From contig CADAKH010000013.1 in NCBI GenBank assembly GCA_902788505.1, positions 20,950-84,949 on the forward strand: DNA of 64,000 nt, written 5' to 3'. A model generated the notes under the pieces. That model made no database searches. It saw only the letters and a program-made list of their open reading frames with translations, and was not told the origin of the DNA. This document shows, piece by piece, positions 17,573 to 25,704 of the stretch (within the stretch, counting starts at the first letter, position 1; the number at the start of each line of letters is the position of its first letter). A program made the position numbers and the translations under genes. The DNA comes from Oscillospiraceae bacterium. GTDB taxonomy: Bacteria > Bacillota > Clostridia > Saccharofermentanales > Saccharofermentanaceae.

Positions 17573-18643
17573 TTAACAAAGCTTACTTACGGCTTCCCAT
17601 AAACCGTTGATATAAGCTGCGCCGAGCGCACGGTCATAAAGACCATAGCCGGGTCTTCCTACTTCATCCCATATCATGCGGCCGTGGTCAGGACGGATGT
17701 AACCATCGAAACCATTCTCATAAAGTGCTTTAACGATAGCGAACATATCCAGATCACCGCATGATGAAAGATGTGCGGATTCATGGAAGTCTGTGTCGTT
17801 CTCGTGCTTAACATTTCTTAAGTGAACGAAATGAACTTTACCCATAGAAGTGAATGTCTTTGCAATATCAGGAACATCATTATGGATACCTGCACCAAGG
17901 CTTCCGGTGCAAAGTGTAAGTCCGTTTCTCTTGGAAGTGTTGAGATTAAGGTATGTTTCGATGGACTCCTTGCTGTTAACAACCTTTGGAAGATTGAAAA
18001 GCGGTACCGGAGGATCATCGGGATGTACTGCAAAATTAATATCGCATTCCTCTGCTACAGGAATAACTGCATCGAGGAAATACTTGATGTTCTTGAAATA
18101 GTCTTCGGAAGACATATTCTGGTAGAACTTGATATCTTCTGCCATCTGACCGAATCTTTCAGGTTCCCATCCGGGAAGGCTGAAATTGTGTGAGCCGTCG
18201 ATCATGGAAGATGTGATCTTCTCGAGTGTAAGCTTAACTGCATCACTGTGGCAGTAAGCCATTGTGTTGCTGCCGTCAGCAAGGTCTTTTGCAAGGTTGC
18301 TTCTATACCAGTCCATGACCGGCATGAAGTTATAGCAGATGCACTTAACTCCTGCCTTGGCAAGATTTCTCATTGAAACGATGTAGTTATCGATGAGCAT
18401 ATCTCTTGAAGGGAGGCCCTTCTTGATGTCTTCGTGAATGTTAAGGCTCTCGATGACTTCCATCTCAAGACCATAGGAATTGATCTCATCTTTAACAAGA
18501 TTGATCTCATCCATAGTCCAGATGTCGCCGACAGGGATCCTTGTAAGATGTGTGGCTACGCCGCTGACACCGGGAATCTGCCTAATCTGCTTAAGCGTTA
18601 CGCTGTCATCACCGTATGGAAACCACCGTAAAACCATTTTCAT
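17573..18643 (-). CDS. uxuA: Mannonate dehydratase (UxuA)
   Basis: A 356-residue enzyme that dehydrates D-mannonate to 2-keto-3-deoxygluconate, the third step of glucuronate breakdown. Recognisable blocks are MVLRWFPYGDDSVTL at the start, IPGVSGVATHLTRIPVG, CYNFMPVMDWYRSNL, the metal-site region INFAVHPDDPPVP, FVHLRNVKH and DGYIRPDHGRMIWDE. The length matches the short Gram-positive form. The ATG at 18643 gives the usual MKMVLRW start; the GTG at 18658 upstream is less likely, since GGTGG lies 8-12 bases before the ATG. It is first in a leftward uxuA-uxuB-gntR arrangement whose promoter region contains a perfect 14-bp palindrome. Confidence 0.93.
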   Translation of the reverse strand: MKMVLRWFPYGDDSVTLKQIRQIPGVSGVATHLTRIPVGDIWTMDEINLVKDEINSYGLEMEVIESLNIHEDIKKGLPSRDMLIDNYIVSMRNLAKAGVKCICYNFMPVMDWYRSNLAKDLADGSNTMAYCHSDAVKLTLEKITSSMIDGSHNFSLPGWEPERFGQMAEDIKFYQNMSSEDYFKNIKYFLDAVIPVAEECDINFAVHPDDPPVPLFNLPKVVNSKESIETYLNLNTSKRNGLTLCTGSLGAGIHNDVPDIAKTFTSMGKVHFVHLRNVKHENDTDFHESAHLSSCGDLDMFAIVKALYENGFDGYIRPDHGRMIWDEVGRPGYGLYDRALGAAYINGLWEAVSKLC

Positions 18644-18712
18644 ATGCACTATTACCACCGAAAAAAATCTGAAAAGAGAATTAGGAGATATTACTAAATT
18701 CTCATTCTGTCC

Positions 18713-18726
18713 ACTAGTATACTAGT
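18713..18726. promoter_or_regulatory. Perfect palindrome ACTAGTATACTAGT, candidate GntR operator for uxuA
   Basis: A perfect 14-bp palindrome 70 bases upstream of the uxuA start. The core CTAGnATnnTAG recurs before the esterase (20063), the permease operon (21733), eda (29998) and the regulator (15828). Symmetric sites of this size with a central GTATAC suit dimeric FadR-type GntR proteins. Confidence 0.7.
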
Positions 18727-18889
18727 AGGCTTGAATTGTGTCAATAGAAGATGACATATAAAAATGTTAACTCTGATGCAAAAGCGAAAACACCCCTCAA
18801 AGTACAGTAAAATACGGGATGTTTTATGAAAAATAATCTGTATGGAAATGCTTTTTACGCACATTTCAGTATGTGTGCGTGAATGTATT

Positions 18890-19270
18890 TCAGTTCTCTT
18901 CGGGATCTTCCGGAATAGTCTCTTCAACGTCATCCTTTTTGCGTGACTTCGGCTTGAAGAGTCTGAAGAGAATAGGAACAAAAACGATGAATCCGAACAG
19001 CTTGACCGTTTCCTCAACAGAAGCAAAATACAGTGCGCCGAGATCGTAGTGTTCCTCAGTTACGATCGTATAGTTTGTGCATGTCTTGATGACTGCATAA
19101 CAAAGCAGACCTAAGATAATAAGTATTGTGGATATAACAGTTATCTTAACGGGAATGGTCTCGTATTTTTCAGGGTTAAGCTTTTTAGCGCTTAAGAAGA
19201 TACCGGCGAAAATTAAACCTGCGGCAAGTATTCCTGCGGCAATTTGAATGTAATTAAGATAATCAGTCAT
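18890..19270 (-). CDS. Small membrane protein of unknown function
   Basis: A 126-residue protein with three hydrophobic segments (about 6-26, 42-66 and 85-103) and a charged C-terminal tail (KPKSRKKDDVEETIPEDPEEN). ATG 19270 is chosen because ATGGAGAATACTG gives a GGAGA site just upstream, and because the start then overlaps the end of the YesL-like gene by 8 bases, as expected in an operon. I recognise no family. Its place beside a YesL-type gene and a sugar importer suggests an accessory membrane role, but this is only context. Confidence 0.6.
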   Translation of the reverse strand: MTDYLNYIQIAAGILAAGLIFAGIFLSAKKLNPEKYETIPVKITVISTILIILGLLCYAVIKTCTNYTIVTEEHYDLGALYFASVEETVKLFGFIVFVPILFRLFKPKSRKKDDVEETIPEDPEEN

Positions 19271-20015
19271 CAGTATTCTCCATGTCGTTTTCTTCGTCAT
19301 TGATCTCTTCTTCCGGATCATCTTCGTCTGAATTTTCTTCTGAGTCATTTTCCTCAGATGATGCGGTTTTCACTTCGTCATTATTCTCGCGTGCGCTTTC
19401 GACATCCATAGCACGAGAGAATGCTTTCTCGGTTATAAACTGACAGAGATATGTTGCGATAGCAGGAATGACCAGAGCTGCCGGAGGGAAGCCGACCGAT
19501 ATTGCTATGGCAAGGATAACGATGATCCATATGAGGATAAACTTCGGGAAGTTCATCATGCAAAGTGTGAAACTGTTTTTGACTGTTCCACGGATCGTGT
19601 TCTTGAATCTAGCCATCAAAGCATATACAAAAGGCAATGTGAATATGATCGGAAGGAGAGGGAGAAACGATACGAGAATATACCAGTCAGGAAGCCTGAT
19701 ATTGCCCCATCCGTTGAATGCAACATAAATGTTGAATCCGACGATTGCACTGTATATCAGATAAACGAGATGAACGATAATACCGTTCTTCAGATTCTCC
19801 TTGAAAGCACGGATAAAATCTTTACTAATATTGTCATATTTCTTATAGTATTTGCGATAAACTGTGTAGTACAATGCCGACACTGAAGCACCGATCGTAA
19901 CTACAGGAAGACAAAAGAGCAGGAAAAGAGCTGATATGATAACAGCATCTCCTACGACTTTACTGGCTCTGTAAAGCCAGCTGTTGGTAATGTGATCAAA
20001 AGATTTCTTTGCCAT
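19263..20015 (-). CDS. YesL-family (DUF624) membrane protein
   Basis: A 250-residue membrane protein with five or six hydrophobic segments. The N-terminal block contains VVGDAVIISALFLLFCLPVVTIGASVSALYYTVYR, of which LPVVTIGASVSALYY is the signature of YesL/DUF624 proteins. The last 50 residues are highly acidic (Glu/Asp/Asn repeats). YesL-type proteins are typically encoded next to LplB/LplC-type sugar permeases, as here, but their biochemical role is not settled. ATG 20015 is preferred because GAGGAACACAAA precedes it; an ORF start further upstream has no such site. It is divergent from the esterase gene, and a candidate operator lies in the shared 113-base region. Confidence 0.8.
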   Translation of the reverse strand: MAKKSFDHITNSWLYRASKVVGDAVIISALFLLFCLPVVTIGASVSALYYTVYRKYYKKYDNISKDFIRAFKENLKNGIIVHLVYLIYSAIVGFNIYVAFNGWGNIRLPDWYILVSFLPLLPIIFTLPFVYALMARFKNTIRGTVKNSFTLCMMNFPKFILIWIIVILAIAISVGFPPAALVIPAIATYLCQFITEKAFSRAMDVESARENNDEVKTASSEENDSEENSDEDDPEEEINDEENDMENTDD

Positions 20016-20062
20016 TTTGTGTTCCTCGATGTCAGTATAAAAGCAAAATCGGCGACTTGTCA

Positions 20063-20076
20063 ACTAGAATGGTAGA
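20063..20076. promoter_or_regulatory. Candidate GntR operator in the yesL-like/esterase divergent region
   Basis: ACTAGAATGGTAGA shares the CTAGnATnnTAG core with the perfect palindrome before uxuA. It lies between divergent starts (20015 minus, 20129 plus), so one site could control both transcripts. Confidence 0.5.
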
Positions 20077-20128
20077 CATTAAAACCATAGACGGATAGAA
20101 TAGCGTTAATGAAAGGATGGTAAAGATC

Positions 20129-21646
20129 ATGGCTGAAACAAAACTTCTCGGTATATATTCCAAAGGTCTGGTTCTTCAGAGAAATAAAGAGATCGTTATT
20201 GAAGGAACGGACAGCAAAAAAGAAGAGGTAGTTGTAACTCTTGCCGGAAATTCTGTTACTGCAAAAGTTAATGAAGGCTCATTCAAGGCTGTTTTCCCGC
20301 CATTGGAAGCTGAGCTTGATACAGAGCTCGTTGTTGAAGGAACAGAAAAGATAACGGTTGAAGATGTATGCATCGGTGATGTTTATCTTTTGTCCGGACA
20401 GTCGAATATGGAACTTCCTGTCGGAAGAACAGTTGATCTTAATGAAGAAGAGATCAATGCAAAAGACTATCCTTATGTAAGACAATACAGATTAACACCT
20501 GACCTTGAGATCCCTCTTAAGGGCGAAGAATCAATATGTACGCTTCCTGAGAACAACTGGGTAAGAGCATGCGGCAACGATAAAAATGAGATCAGTGCAA
20601 TCGGTTTTTATGCTGCGAAAAGAATATTTGAAGAAAAGAATGTTCCTATCGGTCTGATACTTACAGCGCAGGGCGGATCTAATATCGAATCCTGGATGTG
20701 TGAAGAAGATCTATTCGAGACAGGAACAAAAGAAGAGCAGATCGCACCATTCAGAGGCAAGGGTGTTCTTAAGGCCTATGTCGAAGATGGCGGCAGAAGG
20801 ACTGTTGCTTGGCGTGAGGATACTATCGATAAGGATTTCTCCGTAGATAATGAAATGGCAGAAGCAGTAAAAGTAAAGATGCCCTGCATCGTGGTTGATA
20901 ACTTCAGCGGAAGTGTCTGGTTCGAGAAGGAATTCGAGCTTGATAAGGTTCCTGAAGGTGAGTGTCTCCTGAGATTAGGCGATCTGATCGATGCAGATGT
21001 CACCTATGTAAACGGAGTTGAGGTCGGACGTACCGAGTATCAGTACCCTCCCAGAAAATACAGATTCGACAGTTCAATATTGAAAGAAGGAAAGAACATC
21101 ATCCGCGTAAGACTTATCATTGAGCAGGGTGCGGGCGGTTTTGTGCCCGGACATCCTTACCGTCTTGAAACATCATCCGGCAATATCGATCTTACCGGCG
21201 ACTGGAAGATGGCAGTTGAGAAGATGCTTGATAAATTCGTTCCTAATATGATGGCGCAGAATATTCCTTCGTCACTTTATTATGCAAGCCTTCTTACACT
21301 TAGGAACATCAGTGTTTCCCAGATCTGGTGGTGTCAGGGTGAATCCAATGCCGAGTTCCCTGAAGGTTACGATAAGAAGATGGTCCTCCTGTTTAAGAAG
21401 ATGAGGGAGATGTTCGGAGAGATCCCCGTAGTCATGGTAAAGATAGCAGATTATATCAACCCTCTGAGAGATACAGTTGTACCTGAAGGCTGGAAGCAGA
21501 TACAGAGACTTCAGGATGCTGCACCCGGATATATCAGTAATCTTAAGGTTGTTGCAGCGCCCTGTCCGGATCCGATATTCGAACTCCATCCGCAGAATAA
21601 GAGCGGAATCGGTGCTGATGTAGCCAAAGCCTCGATGGAATTCTAA
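20129..21646 (+). CDS. SGNH-type sialate O-acetylesterase family protein, likely xylan/oligosaccharide deacetylase
   Basis: A 505-residue cytoplasmic esterase with no signal peptide. The nucleophile block is VYLLSGQSNMELP (Ser near residue 95), followed by LTAQGGSNIESWM. A beta-sandwich insert (about 230-330) contains SVWFEKEFEL and RVRLIIEQGAGGF. The later blocks WWCQGESNAEFP and IFELHPQNKSGIGADVA supply the rest of the SGNH site. The family is named for sialate 9-O-acetylesterase, but members also remove acetyl groups from plant oligosaccharides. In a glucuronoxylan locus the latter is the likely role. ATG 20129 has GGATGG about eight bases upstream; ATG 20117 is an in-frame alternative. 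Confidence 0.85.
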   Translation: MAETKLLGIYSKGLVLQRNKEIVIEGTDSKKEEVVVTLAGNSVTAKVNEGSFKAVFPPLEAELDTELVVEGTEKITVEDVCIGDVYLLSGQSNMELPVGRTVDLNEEEINAKDYPYVRQYRLTPDLEIPLKGEESICTLPENNWVRACGNDKNEISAIGFYAAKRIFEEKNVPIGLILTAQGGSNIESWMCEEDLFETGTKEEQIAPFRGKGVLKAYVEDGGRRTVAWREDTIDKDFSVDNEMAEAVKVKMPCIVVDNFSGSVWFEKEFELDKVPEGECLLRLGDLIDADVTYVNGVEVGRTEYQYPPRKYRFDSSILKEGKNIIRVRLIIEQGAGGFVPGHPYRLETSSGNIDLTGDWKMAVEKMLDKFVPNMMAQNIPSSLYYASLLTLRNISVSQIWWCQGESNAEFPEGYDKKMVLLFKKMREMFGEIPVVMVKIADYINPLRDTVVPEGWKQIQRLQDAAPGYISNLKVVAAPCPDPIFELHPQNKSGIGADVAKASMEF

Positions 21647-21670
21647 TATAGATAATTATTTTTTATTTTT

Positions 21671-21709
21671 AGTGCTGTTTCGATTTTTGTCGGAACAGCA
21701 CTGTTTTTT
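21671..21709 (+). terminator. Rho-independent terminator after the esterase gene
   Basis: AGTGCTGTT (21671-21679) pairs with AACAGCACT (21694-21702) over 9 bp, followed by G and six T residues. It isolates the esterase from the permease operon, which has its own candidate promoter. Confidence 0.9.
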
Positions 21710-21732
21710 ATTCGAATTACACAAAAAACCAC

Positions 21733-21746
21733 ACTAGAATATTAGA
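21733..21746. promoter_or_regulatory. Candidate GntR operator before the permease operon
   Basis: ACTAGAATATTAGA matches the esterase site at 12 of 14 positions. It lies 6 bases upstream of a TTGACA box, a position from which a bound regulator could affect RNA polymerase. Confidence 0.5.
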
Positions 21747-21752
21747 AGTCTA

Positions 21753-21779
21753 TTGACATATCACATAGGTGGTGATAAT
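21753..21779 (+). promoter_or_regulatory. Candidate sigma-A promoter of the aldouronate permease operon
   Basis: TTGACA (21753-21758) and GATAAT (21774-21779), spaced 15 bases apart, slightly shorter than ideal. The leader to the first ATG is about 90 bases and holds an AGTATAC core at 21804-21811 that may be a second, weaker operator half. Confidence 0.5.
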
Positions 21780-21870
21780 CTCGTATCAAGATATCTTCCA
21801 TGCAAGTATACAAGACAACTTGTCACACTAGGATTTATATCGATAAGAAATCTTTAAAGAGGTTATTCAA

Positions 21871-22839
21871 ATGGGTAAGAAGCAACAGATTTCGCAGATC
21901 ACTGCATGGTCACCGAAAGAGCTGACAACTCGCGAAAGACTCGCCAAGGATATCAGAGTAAACTGGCAGCTGTATGCCATGTTTTTGATTCCGGTCATTT
22001 ATTACATTATCTTCAGATATATTCCGATGTTCGGTAATATCCTTGCTTTCCGTAAGTACAATCCGGGTGGAAGTATTTTCGGTCAGGGTCCTTTAACTCT
22101 TAAGTATTTCAAACAGTTTATTACTGCTAAGCCTTTCTGGCAGGCATTCTCAAATACATTGATCCTCAATGGGCTGTATTTGTTATTCAGATTCCCGCTC
22201 ACTCTTATTTTTGCTTTGCTCTTAAACGAGATTAAAAATCTTCACTGGAAGAAATTCGTTCAGACAGTATCTTATCTCCCTCACTTCATTTCAGTGGTTA
22301 TCGTTTGCGGTATGCTTAAAGAAGTACTTTCCACACATGGTCCTATCAATGATTTGATCTTCAAGCTCGGCGGAGAGAAGATAAGCTTTATTTCACTTGC
22401 TGAATGGTTCAGATCGATATTCGTTGTATCAGGTATCTGGCAGAGCTTAGGTTGGGGTACAATACTTTATCTCGCAGCTATGTCCGGTATTAACCCTTCA
22501 CTTTATGAGGCTGCAACTGTTGACGGTGCTTCTCACTTCCAGCAGGTTTTCCACGTAACTATTCCCTGCATCCTTCCTACGATCGCAACACTCCTTATCC
22601 TTGATATCGGCGGACTCGTCGGTTCAGGCGGAGCTTTCGAGAAGGTATATCTCCTCTACAGCCCTATGACATATGAGACATCAGATATCGTTTCAACATA
22701 CGTCTTCCGTATGGGTGTCGAGTCGGGAAGCATCAACTTTGCTACAGCAGTTGGTTTGTTCGAAGGTTTGATCAATCTCGTGCTTCTTACTTGCGCTAAC
22801 TTCGTCTCGCGCAAAGTCGCAAAGACAAGTCTTTGGTAA
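21871..22839 (+). CDS. ABC transporter permease, LplB/YtcP type
   Basis: A 322-residue inner-membrane permease with six predicted helices. It has the carbohydrate uptake-1 family pattern: FLIPVIYYIIFRYIPMFGNILAF near the start and the EAA loop NPSLYEAATVDGASHFQQVFHVTIP, which docks the ATPase. It pairs with the second permease 12 bases downstream and the solute-binding lipoprotein after it. Relatives of this three-gene set (LplABC) import aldotetraouronic acid and other uronic oligosaccharides. No ATPase gene is in the window, so a shared MsmX-type ATPase elsewhere is expected. AAAGAGG lies before the ATG. Confidence 0.92.
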   Translation: MGKKQQISQITAWSPKELTTRERLAKDIRVNWQLYAMFLIPVIYYIIFRYIPMFGNILAFRKYNPGGSIFGQGPLTLKYFKQFITAKPFWQAFSNTLILNGLYLLFRFPLTLIFALLLNEIKNLHWKKFVQTVSYLPHFISVVIVCGMLKEVLSTHGPINDLIFKLGGEKISFISLAEWFRSIFVVSGIWQSLGWGTILYLAAMSGINPSLYEAATVDGASHFQQVFHVTIPCILPTIATLLILDIGGLVGSGGAFEKVYLLYSPMTYETSDIVSTYVFRMGVESGSINFATAVGLFEGLINLVLLTCANFVSRKVAKTSLW

Positions 22840-22851
22840 GGAGGAATTAAT

Positions 22852-23805
22852 ATGAGTTCTATAGATAATTCAACAGCTCAGATACATACACATAATCCCA
22901 AGAATCAGATCAAGGAATCCAAGGGATACAGAGTATTTACGGTTTTCAATACGATCATAATGGTATTGATCTCATTTGCTACACTCTATCCTTTCCTTTA
23001 TCTCATCTCGCAGTCTTTCTCATCAGACCAGGCTATCTATGCGGGACACACAGGTCTTATTCCGGAAGGATTCAACATTGATACTTATATCTATGTAATC
23101 ACACGTAACCCGATAGCTCCGTTCCCGAAGCTTTTCCCGGATCTTCGAATCCCTGAGTTTATCGTTTACTACATGAACACTATCTTCTACACGTTAGTGG
23201 GAACTGTATTATCACTTTTCTTCTCATCGATTCTCGCTTATCCGTTATCAAAGACAAATCTCAGAGTAAATAAAATCCTTTCACCGTTCATCATCTTCAC
23301 AATGTATTTCGGCGGCGGACTTATCGCAAACTACGTTTTGATCTTAAGACTCGGACTCAAGAACTCAATGTGGGGATTCATTCTCCCGATGCTCATCAGT
23401 ACTTATTATGTAATCCTCATGAGATCATTCTTTATGAGTATTCCTAAAGATCTTGAAGAAGCAGGTGAGATCGACGGTCTTAACAAGTGGGGTGTTTTCT
23501 GGTACATCGCAAGACCTCTTTCAACACCTATCATTGCAACAATGACTTTGTTCTACGCAGTTATGTATTGGAATAACTGGTTCAACGCAAAACTCTACTT
23601 GCAGGATAAGGTTAAGTGGCCTGTAGCTTACTTCCTCCAGACGATCATCAGAGGTGCGGGTGCATCAGATCCTGACGCTCAGAACATGACAGCCAACATC
23701 AAGTCCTGCGCAATGGTTCTTACAGTACTTCCTATTATCTGCGTATATCCGTTCATTCAGAAATATTACGTACAGGGCATGATGCTCGGCGGCGTAAAAG
23801 AGTAA
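22852..23805 (+). CDS. ABC transporter permease, LplC/YtcP type
   Basis: A 317-residue partner permease with about six helices. The start is marked by AAGGAGGAATTAAT just upstream. The N-terminus is a soluble tail of about 30 residues. Family blocks are FATLYPFLYLISQSFSSD, and the EAA loop as IPKDLEEAGEIDGLNKWGVFWYIARPLSTP. The C-terminus YVQGMMLGGVKE is almost invariant in this family. Together with the preceding gene it forms the membrane channel for an oligosaccharide importer, most likely for glucuronic-acid-decorated xylo-oligosaccharides given the neighbouring GH115 and hexuronate genes. Confidence 0.93.
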   Translation: MSSIDNSTAQIHTHNPKNQIKESKGYRVFTVFNTIIMVLISFATLYPFLYLISQSFSSDQAIYAGHTGLIPEGFNIDTYIYVITRNPIAPFPKLFPDLRIPEFIVYYMNTIFYTLVGTVLSLFFSSILAYPLSKTNLRVNKILSPFIIFTMYFGGGLIANYVLILRLGLKNSMWGFILPMLISTYYVILMRSFFMSIPKDLEEAGEIDGLNKWGVFWYIARPLSTPIIATMTLFYAVMYWNNWFNAKLYLQDKVKWPVAYFLQTIIRGAGASDPDAQNMTANIKSCAMVLTVLPIICVYPFIQKYYVQGMMLGGVKE

Positions 23806-23867
23806 TCAAATTGTGCTTTAGGGGATGACCCACGGCAATAGAAAATGAAAAAAGAAAGGAAACAGTT

Positions 23868-25607
23868 ATGAAGACAACAAAACTTGCAAAAGTAGCATCT
23901 GTCGGTCTTGCAATCTCTATGCTTTCCAGTCTGGCTGCTTGTAGCGGTGGATCCGGCGAGTCTTCTGAGACTACAACAATTCCGAGTCAGATCGAGACAT
24001 CTGATGACGCAGGTGAAGAACTTGGTTACACATATGGTTTGGGAGAGACATTCCATGCTGATACACCTGTAACTTACACAATGTTCTTCAGCGATGCTTC
24101 CTGGTATCCTATGGTTGATACTTGGAAGACAGAAGGTATCTTCAAGAAGATCGAGGAGATGACAAATGTTACGCTCGACATCAAGTCTTATGATAGCGGC
24201 GACTACATGGACAACATCACACTCGACATCAATGCTGGTAATGCAGCTTACATCATTCCTAAGATCTATGATGATTCTGCTTTCGTAGACGGTGGTGCTA
24301 TCGTACCTATCTCTGACTACGTTCAGTACATGCCTTACTACACAGATTTCTACAATACTTACAATCTCTCTGCTGATATTCAGACAATCACAAGAGCTAA
24401 CGGTAAGTACTATAAGCTCCCTGGTATGAAGGAAGCTAACCTCATCAACTATTCTTTCGTTATCAGAAAGGATATCTGGGATGCAGCAGGCGTTGACGTT
24501 ATTGCACTCCAGAAGGATTGGACATGGGCTGACCTCCTTGATGCTTTGACAAAGGTTAAGGCTTACATGGTTGAGCAGGGTATGTGCGAAGAGAGTGACT
24601 ACATCTGGTCTGACCTCTGGTGCGGTAACGAATCCGGCCAGGGCAGCGGCGGAAACCTCTTGGGCGTTATGGCTTCAACATATGATTGCAACGCTGGTTG
24701 GAACATCGGTAACGGTATGAGATTTGACTTCAATCAGAACAAGTTCATCTTCTCACCTACGACAGACAACTATAAGGAATTCCTTAAGACAGCTAACAGC
24801 TTCGTAGCAGCAGGTATTCTCGATCCTGAAACATTCACACAGGATGACGCTACAGCTACAGCTCAGTACTACAACGGCAAGACAGCTATCATGTCTATCA
24901 ACCAGGGTCAGTGGGCTAACTACCAGGAGAACATGACAGCTCAGCTCGGCGAAGGCAACTTCGAGAACTACGTAATCACAATGCCTATCGGTTCTACAAG
25001 AAACTCTACAGTTGATCCTGCAAGACTTGAGAATGGCGTTATGATCTCACAGAAGGCTCTTGATGATCTCGGTGAGGAAGGCTTCATCGAAATGCTCAGA
25101 TTCGTAGACTGGCTCTTCTATTCTCACGAAGCATATGAGCTCACAAAGTGGGGCGTTGAAGGCGAGCACTACACAGTAGACGCAGACGGCAACAAGAAGC
25201 TCATGGATGGTTACTGCTGCTCAGGTCTCGGCTATGGTAATGACGAAGCCGGTTCAATGATAGACATCAGACTCCAGTGGGGTTATGCAGGTGGTAACTT
25301 CTGGTACGGCGGTACAGTTGCAGAAATGACTGACAACCTCATTCCTCCGGTAGCAGATTACGTTAACCGTGACTTCACAGACAGAGATACACCTCCGCTC
25401 GCTCCTGGTGTTGCTCCTACAGCAGATCAGAACGAAGAGATCAATCTCATCGCTACACCTCTTATCAGTAACGTCAATGCTTGGACATTGAAGTTCGTAA
25501 CAGGTCAGGAAGATATCGACGCTCAGTGGGATACTTATGTACAGTCCTGCAACGACCTCAATGTACAGGGTCTCGTAGATATCTACGGCGAACTCTACAA
25601 GGGCTGA
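23868..25607 (+). CDS. Oligosaccharide-binding lipoprotein of the LplABC-type importer
   Basis: A 579-residue extracellular solute-binding protein anchored by lipid. The signal peptide ends in LAACSGG (Cys near residue 25), followed by a Ser/Thr/Glu linker. The mature part has the large LplA/YtcQ size and aromatic-rich ligand-cleft segments such as FFSDASWYPMVDTWKTEG, plus KYYKLPGMKE and LRFVDWLFYSHEAYELTKWG. Codon use is strikingly uniform (aca for Thr, ctc for Leu, ggt/ggc for Gly), unlike the neighbouring GH115 gene, which suggests very high expression. It is third in the transporter operon and is followed by a terminator. Ligand inferred: acidic xylo-oligosaccharide. Confidence 0.92.
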   Translation: MKTTKLAKVASVGLAISMLSSLAACSGGSGESSETTTIPSQIETSDDAGEELGYTYGLGETFHADTPVTYTMFFSDASWYPMVDTWKTEGIFKKIEEMTNVTLDIKSYDSGDYMDNITLDINAGNAAYIIPKIYDDSAFVDGGAIVPISDYVQYMPYYTDFYNTYNLSADIQTITRANGKYYKLPGMKEANLINYSFVIRKDIWDAAGVDVIALQKDWTWADLLDALTKVKAYMVEQGMCEESDYIWSDLWCGNESGQGSGGNLLGVMASTYDCNAGWNIGNGMRFDFNQNKFIFSPTTDNYKEFLKTANSFVAAGILDPETFTQDDATATAQYYNGKTAIMSINQGQWANYQENMTAQLGEGNFENYVITMPIGSTRNSTVDPARLENGVMISQKALDDLGEEGFIEMLRFVDWLFYSHEAYELTKWGVEGEHYTVDADGNKKLMDGYCCSGLGYGNDEAGSMIDIRLQWGYAGGNFWYGGTVAEMTDNLIPPVADYVNRDFTDRDTPPLAPGVAPTADQNEEINLIATPLISNVNAWTLKFVTGQEDIDAQWDTYVQSCNDLNVQGLVDIYGELYKG

Positions 25608-25641
25608 TACATTACGTAACAGTTCACGTTAAGTAAATCGA

Positions 25642-25680
25642 GGGGCATTCCATTGTATAATCAAAGGGATGCCCCTTTCC
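25642..25680 (+). terminator. Rho-independent terminator after the binding-protein gene
   Basis: GGGGCATTCC (25642-25651) pairs with GGGATGCCCC (25666-25675), one G-T wobble, followed by TTTCCTTT. It probably limits read-through from the very strongly expressed binding protein into the GH115 gene. Confidence 0.85.
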
Positions 25681-25704
25681 TTTAAATAATCGCGAGGTAA
25701 TAAG

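Noticed and set aside
18855..18885. Inverted repeat ACGCACA...TGTGCGT beyond the small membrane protein gene
   Set aside because: It is followed by A residues, not T, on the minus strand that would need a terminator, so I do not call it one; a 7-bp repeat alone is weak evidence.
20129..21646. Reading the SGNH enzyme as evidence for sialic acid use
   Set aside because: No nan genes are nearby and the context is hexuronate/xylan; the family name reflects its first member only.
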